DNA of 64,000 bases from contig MU004189.1 in NCBI GenBank assembly GCA_010093605.1, forward strand, positions 1,805,834 through 1,869,833, read 5' to 3'. Source of the stretch: Lophium mytilinum (Eukaryota > Ascomycota > Dothideomycetes > Mytilinidiales > Mytilinidiaceae). Made by a program: the position numbers and the translations under genes. The notes under the pieces are model-generated. The model worked only from the letters and a program-made list of their open reading frames with translations, had not been told where the DNA came from and searched no databases. Shown here one piece after another: positions 1-10,401 of this stretch. Numbering within the stretch: the stretch's first letter is position 1; each line of letters opens with the position of its first letter.

Positions 1-1395
1 CCGCCAGTCGCCCACCTCCTCCATCAGCTCGCTCGAGACCTCTTTCAACCCCAAGGACACACTCCGCTCGCTGCGGTCACATCGGTGGTCCATCTATGAC
101 GCCCAGTACCTCTTCCTGGCCCTCATCGCCATATTCGCCCTCTCCGTCATGGAGACCCCTGGCCCGTTTGCAAAGACTTTCACCGCAGCCCTGCTAATGG
201 CCGGAGCCCTGATGCCAATAACCCGCCAGTTCCTGCTACCATTTCTGCCTGCCCTGACGTGGCTGCTGTTCTTCGCCTGCTGCAAGTGAGTTTCCCTCTT
301 TTTCGTACTGCGCCACACCAACTTTTGGGGGCGATTTTGAAAGTGTCACGGATCTGCGACGATACGCGGCCGCACAGCCCACGGCGAACTGCACACCAGA
401 AATGAACCTGGCGCAGCTGGCTAACATTTATGAACAGATTCATCTCAGCCGACTACAGACCTCCAATCTGGGTCCGCGTCCTCCCAGCCCTCGAGAACAT
501 CCTCTACGGCGCCAACCTCAGCAACATACTCTCCGCCCACAAGAGTGTAGTGCTGGACATTTTGGCGTGGCTTCCATACGGGATTGCTCATTACGGCTCC
601 CCGGTGGTTGTCTGCGGCGCTCTCTTTATCTGGGGACCCCCGGGAACCATGCCCACGTTCGCCAGAGCGTTCGGTTACATGAACATCGCCGGTGTGATGA
701 TTCAGCTGGTTTTCCCCTGCTCGCCGCCATGGTACGAGAACATGTACGGCCTTGCTCCCGCAAACTACTCCATGTCTGGCGATGCTGCCGGGTTGAAGGC
801 CATTGACAAGCTTTTTGGGATTGATCTGTACACCTCGGGTTTCCATGCGTCGCCTATGGTGTTCGGAGCTTTCCCTTCGCTGCATTCCGGCTGGGCAACA
901 CTGGAGACTCTGTTTATGGGTCACGTTTTCCCTCGAATGCTGCCAATCTACATTTGCTACACTATGTGGCTGTGGTGGGCAACTATGTATTTGTCTCATC
1001 ACTATGCCGTCGATTTAGTGGCAGGCAGTCTACGTAAGTTTTTGCACCCCAAATTCGATACTCACAAGCTAATTAATTCAGTCGCTGGAATTGCATTTTT
1101 CTTCGCCCGTGCCAAATTCCTTCCCCGCGTACAAATGGACAAGACTTTCCGCTGGGATTACGACTACGTCGAGATCGGGGAGCCAGCGGACGACTTCTCC
1201 CACGGCATGTTCGACATCTACGAGGAATTCCACCCCCAATCAGACAGTGATGAATGGACAGTCGGGTCTTCGTCGTCTTACTCGTCTGGTGGCAGGAGTC
1301 CTTCAACCGGTTCTAGGAGTCCAATCGACGAACACCACTCTCTATGGGAAGGAGATACGCTCGCCTCACACTCCGACCACGAGCAAGTCCGGTAG
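1..1395 (+). CDS. AUR1: Inositol phosphorylceramide synthase catalytic subunit, 5' partial
   Basis: IPC synthase moves phosphoinositol from phosphatidylinositol to phytoceramide in the Golgi and is the target of aureobasidin A. The gene runs in from the left edge, so its start is missing. Proposed exons are <1-285, 438-1033 and 1082-1395. The 152-nt first intron begins GTGAGT. The second (1034-1081, GTAAGT to TTCAG) is 48 nt and stays open in frame, so an unspliced reading adds 16 false residues. The PAP2-type active site is visible as PSLHSGWA (about 872-900) and SHHYAVDLVAG (about 993-1026), which carry the two conserved histidines and the aspartate of Aur1 proteins. Several hydrophobic segments precede a hydrophilic, Ser/Glu/Asp-rich cytoplasmic tail. 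The identification is firm; only the exon borders are inferred. Confidence 0.93.
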
Positions 1396-2702
1396 CACGC
1401 GCCATCACCTCCTTGCAACACTTTGGATATAAATCACAACCCCTCATCAACAATTTCGCCATACAACCACCCTGATCATCCTCACCCGGTCACGCTCTTA
1501 ACGATTCATGCATCAACGGAGTTCATTTGAGCATTTCCCAGCGACCATTTGAGATCCCACTTCACTTCAAACTATTTTTCACGCCAATTACTTTGGGCCA
1601 TAGACGGAGCGTTGTGTTCGCGCGCGCCGCTGGAACTGGCGTCGAGCAGCATTACCCTGGCTGGCACCCCTCCATCAAGCCACCTTATCCGCCCACCTCG
1701 TCTACCTCTATCCTCCGCGAGCACCTCTACCCCCATCGTAACCACCTTTTTTACTCGGCAAGAGCCTCACCCCTATGGATCTTCCCGCCAGTGGCCTGCC
1801 TTACCTTCGTCATCTTCACTTCTTCTTCGACCCGGCCTGTCCTTTGACGGGCGTAACAGGGTATATAACCACGCTTTTGTAATCATTTTGATTTTATTTG
1901 AGAGGGCTCTGAGCCAGCGGAAGCTTGAAACGCTCGCCCGTTCATACTATCCCCGACAACACCTTTGATACCCCGGATCCAGTCGCTTCCTGTACCATTA
2001 TGTGTATATCCGCATCAACATTCGCTGTCCGATACAATTTAAAAGTTTCACGCTCGCTAGACTTCATTGGGAGGTGGGAGGGGGAAAGGGAGTTTTTGAA
2101 GGGAATCCTATGAGAGGTTTTCTGCTGCATTTTTGGGATTTGGGGGGTGGTGGGATTTGGGGGGTGGGATGGGTGGGGATTGGATTTGGGACGGCATGGG
2201 GATGGGCCTCCGAGGATGGAGGGTTGGGTAATCTATTACTATAATAACTAATGCGACGGTTTCCCGTGGTGGAATCTCTCGATACTTGAGGATTTTGACA
2301 TGTGACTGTGACTGTGTGATGGCGGTACCTAGCAATTTGCTCGACAAAGGACCTCTCTCCATACCTCCAGCGTACGCAGTCAGGAAACCCTCGGCCCGCA
2401 GCCCCACCCTGCCCCTCACCACCTGGGCACCACCAACACACCCCCCTCTCCCGAAGCTGCAAGCCACCCACCGCATACTTATCACCAATCCCGCAGACAT
2501 CCGGCCACCCATCTTCCCATCACGCACCCCGCATTGCGATTCCCGTAATTGCCGCTCGAGGTGCTAGTGAACCCTCCTCATTGCACTATTTGTCTGGTGG
2601 TTTGTTTGTGGGTATTTGTCTTACTCTTGAAGAGGGGGAAAGGAGTGGACTTGGCATGGTGTTGAATAGATCGTGTCACGTGATATGGATAGGACACGTT
2701 GA
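1396..2702. other. Intergenic, no gene supported
   Basis: This is the spacer between the tail-to-tail AUR1 and hydrolase genes. It contains a purine-rich, G-run-rich stretch at about 2068-2180 and short ORFs with no recognisable similarity or consistent splice sites. It probably holds the two 3' untranslated regions. Confidence 0.6.
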
Positions 2703-3986
2703 TTACGGATTGATAGTGTATCTTGGAGTAAATGAAACGTTCGAGTAATTGATTGGAGTGGGTATCGTGTGTAAAACAGTGACGTCTTGATAAAGACGCG
2801 GTTGTATTCTAGGTGCGTTCAGATATGACTGTGCTGATGTACCCGTGTCGTCTATGAGCTTCTGCAATTGATGAGCAGCCGAGATTGAAGGCTTCTTGTC
2901 GCTGTTTGGGCAGGATGAAGCGAGGTACTGTGATACGAGGTTAGTCTTAACAAAGTCAGGAGGATAGAAGATGGGCTCTGAGGAATATAAGAGCAGAAAA
3001 GGGGTCCAACTCACACTCCAACCACCCATGAAAACACCCCTCAAACACCCTCGCCTCAACCCTCCTCTTCCACCTCCTCCCCCTCCCTCCCCATCAACTC
3101 CTCCCCGCCCTATCCCATCGTTCCCCTCCAACTCCAACTCCCTCACCGCCCCCAACTCCCTCCTAACCCTCTCCACAAACCCCAACTGCTCCACCACCAA
3201 CACATCTATGCTCGGCACCACCAACAACAAATCCCTCGGCAACTCCCCTACTTCCATCAACACAGGACTCAGCCTCGGATTCCGGCCCTCCCCCTCCCTT
3301 ACCGGCCCCGCGTACGCATCAAACAGCGGCATCGCCCACCCCAGCGGATCCCACCACCCATACATCCCCTCGCTCTTCTCCTTCTCCCACGGCGGCACGC
3401 GCAAGTCCACCGGCGCGTAGTACCCGACCACCGCCTTCGCTTTGCCCCCACGGAGAGCAGGCGCCGCGCACGCCGCGAGCGCGAGGTTGGCGCCCGCGCT
3501 CTGCCCGCTGAGCGTGAAGAGGGCCGTATCGACGCTTACCCCGTGGGTAGCGCGGAGGTAGGTGGAGAAGGCGGGGGAGAGGAGGTAGGTGACTGCGTCG
3601 TCGACGTCGTCGATGGCGGCGGGGAAGGGGTGGCGGGGGGCGAGGCGGTAGGTGGCGGAGACGGCGATGGTGGAGGTGGTGGTGCTGAGGTGGGTGCAGA
3701 AGGGGGCAGTGGTGGAGGGGAGGCCGGATATGAAGGCGCTTGGGTGGAGGCATGAGGTAGTGGACTGGTTAGATGGAGGGCGGAAGAGGAGGGCGCGGAG
3801 GGGGCCGTGGCGGGTTGGGATGGTGATGGTGTGGTGTTTGCGGGAGAGGAGGAGGGGTGGGAGGGTTAGGGCTTCGGCGAGGAGGGTGATGGGTTGGATG
3901 AGGAAGAGGCGCCAGCGTTGGTGGAAGGGAAGGGTGGAGAAGACGGAGTCGTATAGGGGCTGGAAGAGGGCTGCGAGGACGGACAT
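2703..3986 (-). CDS. Alpha/beta-hydrolase (HSL/esterase type) with altered catalytic motifs
   Basis: The sequence fits the hormone-sensitive-lipase branch of alpha/beta hydrolases. Signature stretches are YRLAPRHPFPAAIDDV (about residues 113-128), the nucleophile elbow GQSAG (161-165, Ser163) and SIDVLVVEQ with Asp261. The usual oxyanion motif HGGG reads HPSAF (81-85). The usual catalytic His near the C-terminus is replaced by Arg in CLRGVF (about 314-319), after a Gly-rich insert at 292-310. The start is an ATG followed by a hydrophobic N-terminus that could anchor the protein. The ORF is open for 427 codons, but a donor GTGAGT at 3014 and an acceptor TCACAG ending at 2928, with a CTAAC branch site, define a likely 87-nt in-frame intron; removing it gives 398 residues with a family-like helical end. 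Activity is doubtful. Confidence 0.75.
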   Translation of the reverse strand: MSVLAALFQPLYDSVFSTLPFHQRWRLFLIQPITLLAEALTLPPLLLSRKHHTITIPTRHGPLRALLFRPPSNQSTTSCLHPSAFISGLPSTTAPFCTHLSTTTSTIAVSATYRLAPRHPFPAAIDDVDDAVTYLLSPAFSTYLRATHGVSVDTALFTLSGQSAGANLALAACAAPALRGGKAKAVVGYYAPVDLRVPPWEKEKSEGMYGWWDPLGWAMPLFDAYAGPVREGEGRNPRLSPVLMEVGELPRDLLLVVPSIDVLVVEQLGFVERVRRELGAVRELELEGNDGIGRGGVDGEGGGGGGRGGLRRGCLRGVFMGGWSVSWTPFLLLYSSEPIFYPPDFVKTNLVSQYLASSCPNSDKKPSISAAHQLQKLIDDTGTSAQSYLNAPRIQPRLYQDVTVLHTIPTPINYSNVSFTPRYTINP

Positions 3987-4667
3987 TCTGGTTGTGCACA
4001 GGGGAGAAGAGAATAAGAAACTGACAGAGATGAAATGAATCGAGATGATCTTATTGATTGATGGGAGTCAGAGAAAACGAAATTGCGGGGTTGAAGACGG
4101 CCGCGAGTGGTTTTTCTTAGCCCTGTCGAGCAGAGCCGATTTTAGAATTTCCAATACTAGTACCAGATTTAGGGAAAAGGAATGCTTTTTTATGCAGATT
4201 GTGTTGAGAAGGGGTGCGAAGTGAGGTTAGAGTAGATCACTTTAGCGTCTGCCCAAAAAAAGCATAGTGCCTGGTACGAGGCTTCCTCCAGGTTCAACCC
4301 TGAGCAATAATATGGTCAACGTTATTGTCCATCTCCAAGACTGTGACTTATTCTATTAGGCAAGCCTCCAGTGGACTAATGCGTTTCTAAGATCCAGCCG
4401 TAGATCTTGTAGAGACGCCAACAATCTTCTCCCTCCTAGAGCGGCAGGCCCTTAGATCAGGCATCACCCCATCACCCAACAACGAAGGCCTTAAGCAAAT
4501 CCACAGCAACTTTTCTCCTATTCCCGAACATCTGGTGCTCTGCAAGTCAGGAGTTGAAGCGCTATAAGCTAGCTTTTTCAGCGTTGAGCCGCAAAGTTAG
4601 AGACTAGAATTCTTTCAGCAACTAGACCTCGAAATCACAAGCATAGAAAACACGTACCAGCTAGGCT
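3987..4667. other. Intergenic, no gene supported
   Basis: This is the promoter region of the hydrolase and the 3' flank of the small secreted protein gene. No ORF or repeat of note was seen. Confidence 0.6.
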
Positions 4668-5078
4668 CTACTGATGGCAATTGAAGCCACTCCTGACAAA
4701 CGCGCACCTCCGGCCAAACTCCGCCTGACAATCCCCCTGGTATCCCGACTTCCCAAAGCCCATTCCTCCATACTTAAACTCCATCTTAATCTTCGAGCTG
4801 TCGGTGGACCCCGTATGCTTTGTGACTACAGCCGTATACGGGATTCCACCAGCGCCGATGGCATCGCCGTTGTTGGGACTGTACTTGTGTCCAACAAGGT
4901 TGCAATTGTTGTCGTATATACCGAAGACGCAGTCAACGTAGAAGGTGTCGGCGCGCTGGTTGCATTTGTAGACGCCCTGACAGTAGCCTGCGCATTGGCT
5001 TTGGCACAGTGGTTCGGCGTTGGTGATGCCTGCTGAGGCGAGGAGGGTCGAGAGGAGGGAGAGTGTGAAGAGCTTCAT
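4668..5078 (-). CDS. Small secreted cysteine-rich protein
   Basis: A 136-residue single-exon ORF. Residues 1-21 form a classic signal peptide (Lys2, a hydrophobic core, cleavage likely after ITNA). The mature chain has nine cysteines at about 25, 29, 33, 39, 50, 59, 117, 125 and 134: six packed near the N-terminus and three at the C-terminus around a Gly/Tyr-rich middle. There is no transmembrane segment after the signal and no GPI-like tail. The family was not recognised. Size, secretion and cysteine content fit the broad class of fungal small secreted proteins (effector candidates, antimicrobials or wall proteins), but nothing visible assigns a function. The odd cysteine count leaves one unpaired or used for dimerisation. 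Confidence 0.75.
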   Translation of the reverse strand: MKLFTLSLLSTLLASAGITNAEPLCQSQCAGYCQGVYKCNQRADTFYVDCVFGIYDNNCNLVGHKYSPNNGDAIGAGGIPYTAVVTKHTGSTDSSKIKMEFKYGGMGFGKSGYQGDCQAEFGRRCAFVRSGFNCHQ

Positions 5079-6838
5079 GGTAGTGAAATGGGATGGATGT
5101 TTAGGAACGAAAATCGATATTGAGGAGGGACTGATAGAGAATATTTCTGGAAGCAGGTTGATGATAGAGAAATATCTACGGGACGTTCTTCGCCATTATA
5201 TATACAGTTTGCTTCGTGAATACAGCTCGAGACTAAGCACCATCGTTCAATAATTGGAAGACCATTACTAGGATAGCGCATGTAACAAGCCCTTCTGGTA
5301 CATGGCAATCCAATGATTACATCACACTCAAGCCATAACTAAAGCCACGAGAATAGCTTTCTGTGAAGTTGGTAGGGTGTACGCACATACAGACGGTAAG
5401 AGAGAGCGTGCGTACGGACGGAGGGCGATAATTGAAGGAGAGACTTACGGACGTACCGTGAAATTTGGAATCTCTCAGGTAGTACTAGCAGGGTACGAGT
5501 TCAGCTTCGCTGATCTTTGTACACGCACCGTGGACTCTGAACTCTGTGCGCAGCTTGGCTCTCAATTCTTCAAGCAAGGGTCCACTGCCTTCCTGCATCG
5601 CGATACACGGTCAAATCAAACTTCTTACAGATCTCTCAGATGTCTGGGAATCTGTTATTGCAACAGCTAAGTCGAAACAATGGCGAGGCGATAGGCTCAA
5701 TCTGATGGAGGAACGTTGGGTGAGGAGCGAGGAAGGGATTCGGCATGGCCTGTGCTCTGCTTTCTGTGACGCGTGCTGGGAACGTCTTCTCATCCATCAT
5801 CCTGTGCCATTTTCCATCGCAAGCCATCTCCAAATGATAGCAAGAACGCCGTTTTCATCTTCGTCCATACTGCTTCGATATTGTGTGACGATAGGATGAT
5901 GGACGGGCCTGCTATGTGTCGGGCCATCTGGGAGGTGTGAAGCAATTGCACTTTCCCGTGAGCATTATAAGTGAAAGAGCCTATCAAGAATACAACTGTT
6001 CCATTCTTGGTTGAGATATTTGACCGCAGGTGAGTTGAAAGCGCGTTCGTTGAATCGCTAGGCGGTGAGCTGGAAGCCTTAATCCTGCTCGTCACGCCGA
6101 ATCTAAGCTGCCTTCATGTCGTCAAGAAATCATCAAAGAGCATAGCAATTACGACTGCGCTGCCTTGAAGTCGGCATCTCCCTACCGGTTGCATAGATAC
6201 GTAGTCTGCGGAGTTTCCGCTTGACTGCACTAAAGGACTCCCCAACCCAAACACATCAACCCGAGCTACTGGAGTCTCTTACTTACATCAGCTCTTCACT
6301 CCACCCAAATTTCGTATCTATTTAGCAAGGTAGCTGCATGCTCCATAGCTTTTCAGGCCGACGGCTCAAGTATATATTCAGCCGCAGCTCCAGCTCGAAC
6401 TCCCTCCGTCACCTCTACACCACACTTCCATCCTCCTCAACTCCTCCACTTCTTCCTGCTATTGCGTCAAGACTTCATTCGTATCTGGCTGGGTAGCCGC
6501 CTGCTCCGTAGCTCTTCCGGTCGACGACTCAAGTATATCTTTGACAGCAGCTTCAACTTCCTCCATCGCCTTTACACCACACATCCAATCTCCTCAACTC
6601 TTCCTCTTCTTTCTGCTTTCTGGCTATAGCCCTGGTCCTTCCTGACGGGGCAGTTGTATTCTCCATATCTCTTCCCCTTTAAGGCTGGAGTATATCTTCT
6701 ACTTCACCTCCGCCCTCTTCACCCTCACCACAGATTCAATTTCTTCCACTACTTTTCTCACTTTCCACCGAGCTCCTTCGTAGTGGCTCCGCTTTTCTAG
6801 AAGCTGTGTGGCCCAGCTTTTGCCCACGTAGCAGTGAC
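5079..6838. other. Long intergenic region, repeat in its right half
   Basis: No gene is supported in 5079-6838. The left part carries only short, inconsistent ORFs. The right part (6311-6760) is a pyrimidine-rich diverged tandem repeat, listed separately, that leads into the F-box-like gene. Confidence 0.55.
6311..6760. repeat. Three-copy diverged direct repeat, period about 160 bp
   Basis: Each unit contains a CTCC(A/G)TA(G/T)CT block (6341, 6504, 6661), then AGTATAT about 30 nt later, then a CT-rich block ending near ACACCACA(C)TTCC. Spacings between block starts are 163 and 157 bp. The array ends about 80 nt before the ATG at 6839, so it lies in the promoter or 5' leader. Divergence shows it is old, yet the AGTATAT core is kept in all three units, which could be a repeated initiator or TATA-like element. 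Confidence 0.75.
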
Positions 6839-9283
6839 ATGTCGTCGTGGCTCGCTCCTTGGACCGTCAACTCACGCAATAACAGACGGACTGTCCGCCC
6901 GAAGATTGGTAAGTCTTTCTACTATAGCACCATTCAACTACTTCAATGGAGGTTTCCTTGTACACATCTAACCCATTCATAGACCTTCAAGCGTCTCCAC
7001 CCGCGACACAGCAGCTCTCGCCCTATCTAGCTGCGGATATGGCGCGCTCAAAAACAGTAGTGCAGGTCAACGTTTCCGTGGGAGAGATGGGCAGGACGTC
7101 TTGGAAGAGATCTGCTGATGCCATGGATGATTCCGAGGCTCCTCAAAAACTTCCGAGGAGAGCACGCCCACCTGCCGGTGCAATGCGAGACCTGGACCCG
7201 GATGACTGCGAACATTCTCAGCAATCCGAATCCGATTATGAAAGCCCTATCAATCATCGCGAACGCCGACAGCAAAAGAAATCTTCGGAACCTGAAGTTG
7301 TGATACCTCAGGGATTATCTTTGAGCGTTGGAGCTCAACATGGCGCTCATCAACAGACTAAGGAATTCAAAAATATGTCAGCTAGCGTAAAAGCTAAGTC
7401 TCTTGACACTCCCAAGGTTTGTCTCCAAGTTCTCATTTGATATGAATCTACACTAATGCTTGCTTTGAGTTCCCAAAGACTGCTATGAGTCTGACAGTTC
7501 TAGCATCCATCGTTTCGAAGCGACAGGCTTCAAGGCGTCCTCTGTCCAAATCTCACGCCCCGAATGTTTCTGCTTCAGAACAGAAGACCGGTGCTCGACA
7601 GAGTCAGAAGACTGGAGTTCGACTAGGCAAAAAGAAGGACTTGAACGCCGTCGCTACAGCGAATGCTCCCAGATCTAGCCCCCCGGCTAAAACTCCGCGC
7701 TCTAACCAGAATAAGCGCGCAAAGGTTGAGCAGGTTTGTCTCGTCATTCTCGCCTCCATTTGATACCTGCTGATGAATTAATTTAGTCTCACGATCCTAT
7801 CGAACTTCCAACGGCTTCAGCGACTACTGGTCCTTTCAAGCTAATGGAATTGCCGACTGAGATACGCTTGATGATATACGACTACCTTGTCCCTGACAAG
7901 CTAGTGCCATGTCCTCGGACTTCAAATGCTAGAACACGAAGGCACTCTGAGTACAAATCTCTTCGACACGATGACGATAATTGTTTTCCTGCATTACTTC
8001 GAAGCTCGCAATTCGTCAATGCAGAGTTTTCGTACGTATTCTTTGGATCGGCAATCTTCCAGATGAAGGTCCAGTGGCACGCCGTTACTTTCCTCCAACA
8101 GCAATACACCGAACTCTCACTTCCATCGACACTGGCCCACGTGAAACATCTTCACATTTCCGTGGAGTTGACCATGGCGTTAGTGGGGGCGTACTCAGGC
8201 GGATCGAAGCCGGCTAACGAAGCTGAGAATTCGAAACAACAGTCATTCTTGCGAATGAGAAGTAATCTACAGGCTATCGGCAAAGTTCTGGCGGATGCTA
8301 AATCAATCCAAAGTCTTGGCATCACCATTATTGATCGGAAACTGCGCGATGACGACGTCTTGAAGAAATCGCTTCCAGCCATTCTCGAGCCTTTCCAAGG
8401 TCTCGTAAGACGCCAGAATTTCGGCATTTGGTTTGAAGGCGACTACCGACGTTTCCAAGATCATCTCAGCCCTAGCATGAAGGTCGAATCGCATCCGCTG
8501 TTCACAGCAGTGGCAGAAGAGATCTGCCCTAACGCTGAACCAGAAGTTGGCCTGCAGTTGGATCTGAGAAGCGCAATTCGCCTTGTCAGAAAATGGATCC
8601 GGGGACTCGACCATGAAATTCCTCAGGCTAAGCGAATCGAGTTGTTCGAGCACGCGAACGAAGCAGTCCATGAGCAGAAACTGGATGATTTCAAACAAAC
8701 CATCAGTGACGCGCTCAACCTTTGTCACGCGTGGGTTCAGGCTGAGCACGTAAGTTAATCGAAGGCATAGAATGGACGCAGAAGCTAATTGTTGGCGTAG
8801 AAAAGGCTCAGTGGACAATTACCCCAGTTGTGGGCACAATCAGGCAGAGTGCTCACCATGGGTCATAACGGCACCCCTAAATATATTGGGGAACGAAACA
8901 AGGGCACGAAAAATACCAGGGAGACCAAAGAAAACTTGTTCCAGGTCCAAAATGCCGTCTTTGAATTGGAGAAGAGGGCTTTTGGTCATAAGATTGACTA
9001 CACTACCCAGACGAAAGAGACAGCAGTTATCAAGAAGATGTCCAAAGAGATTCTGGCCGAATTGAAGACTGTTAACGAGAGGCATCGACTGTTCCTGGCT
9101 CTCCACGATGATATCTGTGCGGAAATCATTGATGCCGAGAAGAGAGCAAAACACGCCATCAAGGCCAAGCGCGCCCGTAACGAAAAATTGGAACCAGTCC
9201 AAGCTCGACAGGCCAGCGGGTCCAGTGCAAACGTTGCATCTCAATCGATCTCCAAAGATTCTCAAAATTATTCCGGTTCCTAG
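6839..9283 (+). CDS. F-box-like domain protein, five exons
   Basis: Proposed exons are 6839-6908, 6983-7416, 7479-7733, 7787-8749 and 8801-9283, giving 734 residues with all phases consistent. Every intron has a GT donor (GTAAGT or GTTTGT) and a TAG or AAG acceptor. Residues 1-272 are low complexity, rich in Ser, Lys, Arg, Pro and Gln, with basic patches suggesting nuclear location. At about 273-290 the motif MELPTEIRLMIYDYLVP begins, the F-box-like start common in fungal proteins of unknown role; about 300 residues of mixed helix follow. The last exon is Lys/Glu-rich and probably coiled coil. True F-box proteins bring substrates to SCF ubiquitin ligases through Skp1; no substrate domain is recognisable here, so the role is open. 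Confidence 0.75.
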
Positions 9284-10401
9284 TCGGATGTCGCCTCACT
9301 CGGACTCTTCCTAAATGGTAGCTGGCTCACACACTCCCCTACTTACCAAAAGTACTTTGCTGGTGTGCTTTGAGGTTGAATGATCAAGGCCTACCCACAT
9401 CACCTCTCCCAATTCTGGCCATTGACTGTCACCACATTGAGCACTCCTGAATTCCCATTGAGTTTCCCCCTGTTTTTCCTCCCTACAAGTTTCTGATTCA
9501 GTGCTCTCATTGCCACTTTTCGAACCACATACACCATTACTCCCTCAAAAGCTTTGATATTCTCTCATTTCTCCCTTCCGATCACATTTCTTTAGCTTTC
9601 ACACCCACTCCCGATATCTCCAGATAGTCTATTTCAATCTCATCCTGAAACCGCTGGCCTCGAATGTTGTGAGTGCTATACTTGTTATTACCTGAGGTGC
9701 TTCGATGTATATTCAAGAGCCTGTACTACATGTGATTTCTCTGAAGGCAAATCCATATGAACTTCCCAACGGTGAGCAAAGCGGGATTAAAAAGCGAGGC
9801 CAGCAGCGCCAAGCGCATTTCGGAGGCGTAGAGAAGACAAGTACAGGCTTTTAGATTCCCGATTCGAGGTATGTGTAGCCTTTGTTATGTAGTAGATGAC
9901 CGACTGCGCTAACGATTGCTCTTCGCACGTGGAATCGTAGCTTGATCCCGATTGATGGCTTGGCGAAGCTCCGCGACGGAACCTATTCTGGCACCTCCGA
10001 CCGAACGTCGCCCTACCTTCCCCCACCAAATTTCCCGTTCATCAAGCGGCACTTCTTTACACGTATTGATACACATCAACTGGCCTTCAAGAAAAGCGGC
10101 TGCGCATTGGCCGTCTCGGTTTATATCAATCTACCTTCACGACGAGCCAACACGGATTGGGTGCCCGGATCCACGCCAATCTGCCTTCACGACGAGCGAT
10201 CTTGTATTGATCGTTTCTGTCTATATTAATCTGCCCTCAAGACGAGCGAACACGAATTGGGTGCTTCAATCCACGCCAAGCTATCTTTGAGACGAGCGGT
10301 CGCGTATCGGAGCTCGTTGATCCGGTCCGGTTCTCTAGTAGCCTCAGTCGTCTTATCCAATGCTGACTTGCCTTCGCAGCCTAGACGTTTGAATCTCAAA
10401 A
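9284..10401. other. Intergenic region with a tandem repeat at its right end
   Basis: The left part is pyrimidine-rich and shows no coding signal. The right part (about 10077-10310) is the 50-bp tandem repeat listed separately. No gene is supported. Confidence 0.55.
10077..10310. repeat. 50-bp period tandem repeat, about five units
   Basis: The core (C/T)AATCT(A/G)CC(T/C)TCA(C/A)GACGAG recurs at 10127, 10177 and 10227, with weaker copies at 10077 and 10277. The spacing is exactly 50 bp each time. Even-numbered and odd-numbered units share extra flank sequence (ACACG(G/A)ATTGGGTGC), so the array may have grown as 100-bp pairs. The period is not a multiple of three, so it is not a protein repeat, although two frames stay open across it. 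It ends about 90 nt before the ATG of the next gene. Confidence 0.85.

Noticed and set aside
9952-10290. Two overlapping ORFs across the 50-bp repeat
   Set aside because: The repeat unit is not a multiple of three, so the apparent peptide repeat changes frame; openness comes from low stop content in the repeat.
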